A stretch of DNA of 64,000 bases, taken from NCBI RefSeq assembly GCF_003144095.1, contig NZ_NSKH01000002.1:197024-261023 (forward strand), read 5' to 3'. Position numbers and translations under genes: made by a program. The notes under the pieces were generated by a model that did no database searches, was not told the DNA's origin, and was given only the letters and a program-made list of their open reading frames with translations. The DNA is from Streptomyces sp. ICBB 8177. GTDB lineage: Bacteria; Actinomycetota; Actinomycetes; Streptomycetales; Streptomycetaceae. Positions 62,182-64,000 of this stretch are shown piece by piece. Position 1 is the stretch's first letter, and every line of letters begins with the position of its first letter.

Positions 62182-62898
62182 ATGTCTAGACCAATATTCG
62201 AAGTGATCGCCCTGGACGCCGCCGACGCCGTCGCCGCGCAGGCCGGAGGGGCGGATCGCCTCGAACTGGTCAGCGACATGGCGGCGGACGGCCTCACCCC
62301 GACCCGAGAGACGTTCGCCGCCGTCAGGGCCGCCGTCGGCATCCCGATCCGCGTGATGCTGCGCACCGCGGCCGGTTTCCGCGCGGGCGACGTGGACGCG
62401 CTGTGCCGTCTCGCGCGGGACCTGAGGGCCGAGGGCGCCGAGGAGTTCGTGCTCGGCTTCCTCGACGAGGCCGGGGCGGTCGACCTCGGCGCGGTGCGGG
62501 CGCTCGCCGCGACCATCGCGGGCTGCCGCTGGACCTTCCACCGCGCCATCGACCACGCGGCGGACCGGGACGCGGTGCGCCGCGCGCTGTCCGGCATGCC
62601 GGGGCTCGACACGTACCTGACCGCGGGCAGCGCGGCCGGCGTGGACGACGGCCTGCCCACGCTGCTGGCCGAGGCGGCACGCAGCGGCTCCGGCGACCCG
62701 CGGTTCGCCCCGCGCCTGCTGATCGGCGGCGGCCTGCGCGCGGAGCACCTCCCGGCGCTGCGGGCGGCCGGCGCGGACGCCTTCCACGTCGGCGGCGCGG
62801 TACGCGGCCCGGGCGGCTGGTCCTCGTCCGTGGACACCGCGACGGTGCGCTCCTGGCGCGAGAGCCTGGACCAGCCCCTGAGCCAGCCGGTCGGCTGA
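62182..62898 (+). CDS. cutC: CutC family protein (copper homeostasis)
   Basis: The 238-aa TIM-barrel protein starts MSRPIFEVIALDAADAVAAQ and shows AGGADRLELVSDMAADGLTP, GIPIRVMLRTAAGF, CRWTFHRAIDHAADRD and the C-terminal PRLLIGGGLRAEHLP. CutC was linked to copper tolerance, but its biochemical role is unclear. It is a stand-alone gene. Confidence 0.92.
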   Translation: MSRPIFEVIALDAADAVAAQAGGADRLELVSDMAADGLTPTRETFAAVRAAVGIPIRVMLRTAAGFRAGDVDALCRLARDLRAEGAEEFVLGFLDEAGAVDLGAVRALAATIAGCRWTFHRAIDHAADRDAVRRALSGMPGLDTYLTAGSAAGVDDGLPTLLAEAARSGSGDPRFAPRLLIGGGLRAEHLPALRAAGADAFHVGGAVRGPGGWSSSVDTATVRSWRESLDQPLSQPVG

Positions 62899-62972
62899 GG
62901 CGTGGGTCGTCGGCGCCCGGTCTCCACCGGGCGCCACGTGCCCGCCCGCCCCCCCCGCGTGGCGTCCCGCGC

Positions 62973-64000
62973 CTACCCCGCCAGCTCCCGCGGCAACGGC
63001 GACGCGTGCACGACGGTGAGGCCGGAGACCGCCCGGGTCAGTGCGACGTAGAGCCTGCGCAGGCCGGTGCGGACGTCCGGCTCGCCGGCCACCACCGCGG
63101 CCGGTTCGTCGACCACCACGTAGTCGTACTCCAGGCCCTTCGCCAGCGACGCGGGCACCAGCGTCAGCCGGGACTCCCGCGACGTCTCCTCGCCCGGCGC
63201 CAGGCACGCCAGCCCGGCCGCCTCCAGCGCCTGCCGCAGCAGGGGGATCCGCGCGTCCGCCGCGATCAGCCCGATCGACCCCTCGCGCCGCAGCGACTCA
63301 CGGCACGCCACCACCACGGCGTCCGTCAACTCGCCCTCGTCGACGGCTCGTACGACCAGATCGCCCGCCGACTCGCGGACCGAGGTCGCCGGGGCCAGCC
63401 GGGGCGCGATCCTGGGCAGCAGCCGGGAGGCGTACGCGATGACCTCGCGCGGCACGCGGAAGCCGCGCGTCAACTCCTCGATCCGCCCGTCGGGTTTGCC
63501 CAGGTGCGCCAGCGCCTCCTGCCAACTGCCCGTGGCCCAGGGCGTGGTGCCCTGCGCGATGTCGCCCAGCACGGTCGCGGAACCGGTCGTGCAGCGCCGC
63601 CCGACCGCGCGGTACTGCATGGGGGACAGGTCCTGCGCCTCGTCCAGCACCACGTGCCCGAGCGAGGGCGTGCGGTGCACCTGGTCCGCCGCCTCGTCCA
63701 CCAGCACGGCGTCCGCCGCCGACCAGCGCGCCGACTTCACGCCCCGCGCCGGCTTCTCCCACAGGATCGCGGCCTGCTCCTCGGGCGTCAGCAACCCCTC
63801 GGCGCACTCCGCGAGGAAGTCCGCGTCGGACAGCAGCCGCAGCACCGTCTTCGCCGGGTCGGCCGGCGGCCAGATCGCCTTCGCCGCCGCCTTCACCGGC
63901 TGCGAGCGGGCCACCGCGTCCTGCACCCGGTCGTCCGGCGCCTCGCCCGCCGCCTCCATCCGGACCAGCACCGCGTGCGCGATCCGCTGCGGCAGCGCCT
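62973..64000 (-). CDS. UvrD/HelD-type helicase, C-terminal part (cut by window end)
   Basis: This C-terminal part of a superfamily-1 ATPase runs past the window, so only about 342 residues are visible. Motif II is HVVLDEAQDLSPMQYRAVG, motif III GDIAQGTTPW, then ELTRGFRVPREVIAYASRLL (motif IV), LVPASLAKGLEYDYVVVDEPA (motif V) and GLRRLYVALTRAVSGLTVVH (motif VI). The order and GLEYDYV resemble HelD/HelR-like RNA-polymerase recycling ATPases rather than DNA repair helicases, but the N-terminus is needed to decide. Stop at 62973. Confidence 0.85.
   Translation of the reverse strand, partial: ALPQRIAHAVLVRMEAAGEAPDDRVQDAVARSQPVKAAAKAIWPPADPAKTVLRLLSDADFLAECAEGLLTPEEQAAILWEKPARGVKSARWSAADAVLVDEAADQVHRTPSLGHVVLDEAQDLSPMQYRAVGRRCTTGSATVLGDIAQGTTPWATGSWQEALAHLGKPDGRIEELTRGFRVPREVIAYASRLLPRIAPRLAPATSVRESAGDLVVRAVDEGELTDAVVVACRESLRREGSIGLIAADARIPLLRQALEAAGLACLAPGEETSRESRLTLVPASLAKGLEYDYVVVDEPAAVVAGEPDVRTGLRRLYVALTRAVSGLTVVHASPLPRELAG

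Overview
The window is a very GC-rich actinobacterial chromosome segment. Gene content and order point to Streptomyces or a close Streptomycetaceae relative: phoU/phoR/phoP with a PHO box, carD-ispD-ispF-cysS-rlmB, msiK, a GAF-PAS-GGDEF protein like CdgB, nagK-nagA with a DasR-type site, thrC, and groEL behind CIRCE. From memory (not searched), this is close to the S. coelicolor SCO4228-SCO4316 order, interrupted by accessory genes. GTG starts, TANNNT boxes 6-7 nt before start codons, and U-run-less hairpin terminators also fit.

Layout. 1-3.7 kb: small hypothetical genes, a GNAT acetyltransferase, an aldo/keto reductase relic, a SpoU methyltransferase and a tiny Cys-rich peptide. 3.7-7.7 kb: phosphate control (phoU divergent from phoR-phoP) and a lipoprotein. 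8.6-19.2 kb: core block with carD, isoprenoid genes, cysS, rlmB, a DoxX membrane protein, a nucleotidyltransferase and msiK. 19.4-22.3 kb: tRNA-Thr followed by a scarred accessory segment (5'-truncated integrase, regulator, secreted-protein and SH3 fragments around an intact VanZ-like gene). 22.4-44.9 kb: mixed accessory and conserved genes, including a prolyl-oligopeptidase-like hydrolase, TrmO, an MreB-like protein with a membrane partner, an MFS pump and SnoaL-like gene divergent from a LuxR-type LAL regulator, a cold-shock protein, a lytic transglycosylase, TerD, ArfB and the diguanylate cyclase. 45-64 kb: amino-sugar genes (sugar kinase, nagA, nagK, an orphan ABC binding protein), compatible-solute genes (otsB, otsA, gpgS), thrC plus a CysO-like sulfur carrier under a SAM riboswitch, a second cold-shock gene, groEL with two CIRCE elements, murQ with its RpiR regulator, cutC, and the C-terminal part of a UvrD/HelD-type helicase cut by the window edge.

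How it fits together. One theme is amino-sugar uptake and recycling: MsiK is the shared ATPase for sugar ABC importers, the orphan binding protein could feed it, NagK/NagA process GlcNAc, and MurQ handles MurNAc-6-P. Near-identical DasR-type boxes lie upstream of msiK and nagK, with a weaker one before the binding protein. A second theme is stress and development: PhoRP, CarD, CdgB with a BldD-like box, GroEL/CIRCE, trehalose and glucosylglycerate synthesis, and cold-shock proteins.

No CRISPR array, prophage or large biosynthetic cluster is visible. The least explained items are the Cys-rich 56-residue peptide, the tRNA-linked scar, the hairpin-bearing 55-bp repeats that run into CIRCE, a possible small RNA at 55.7 kb, and the acidic repeat tail of PhoR.
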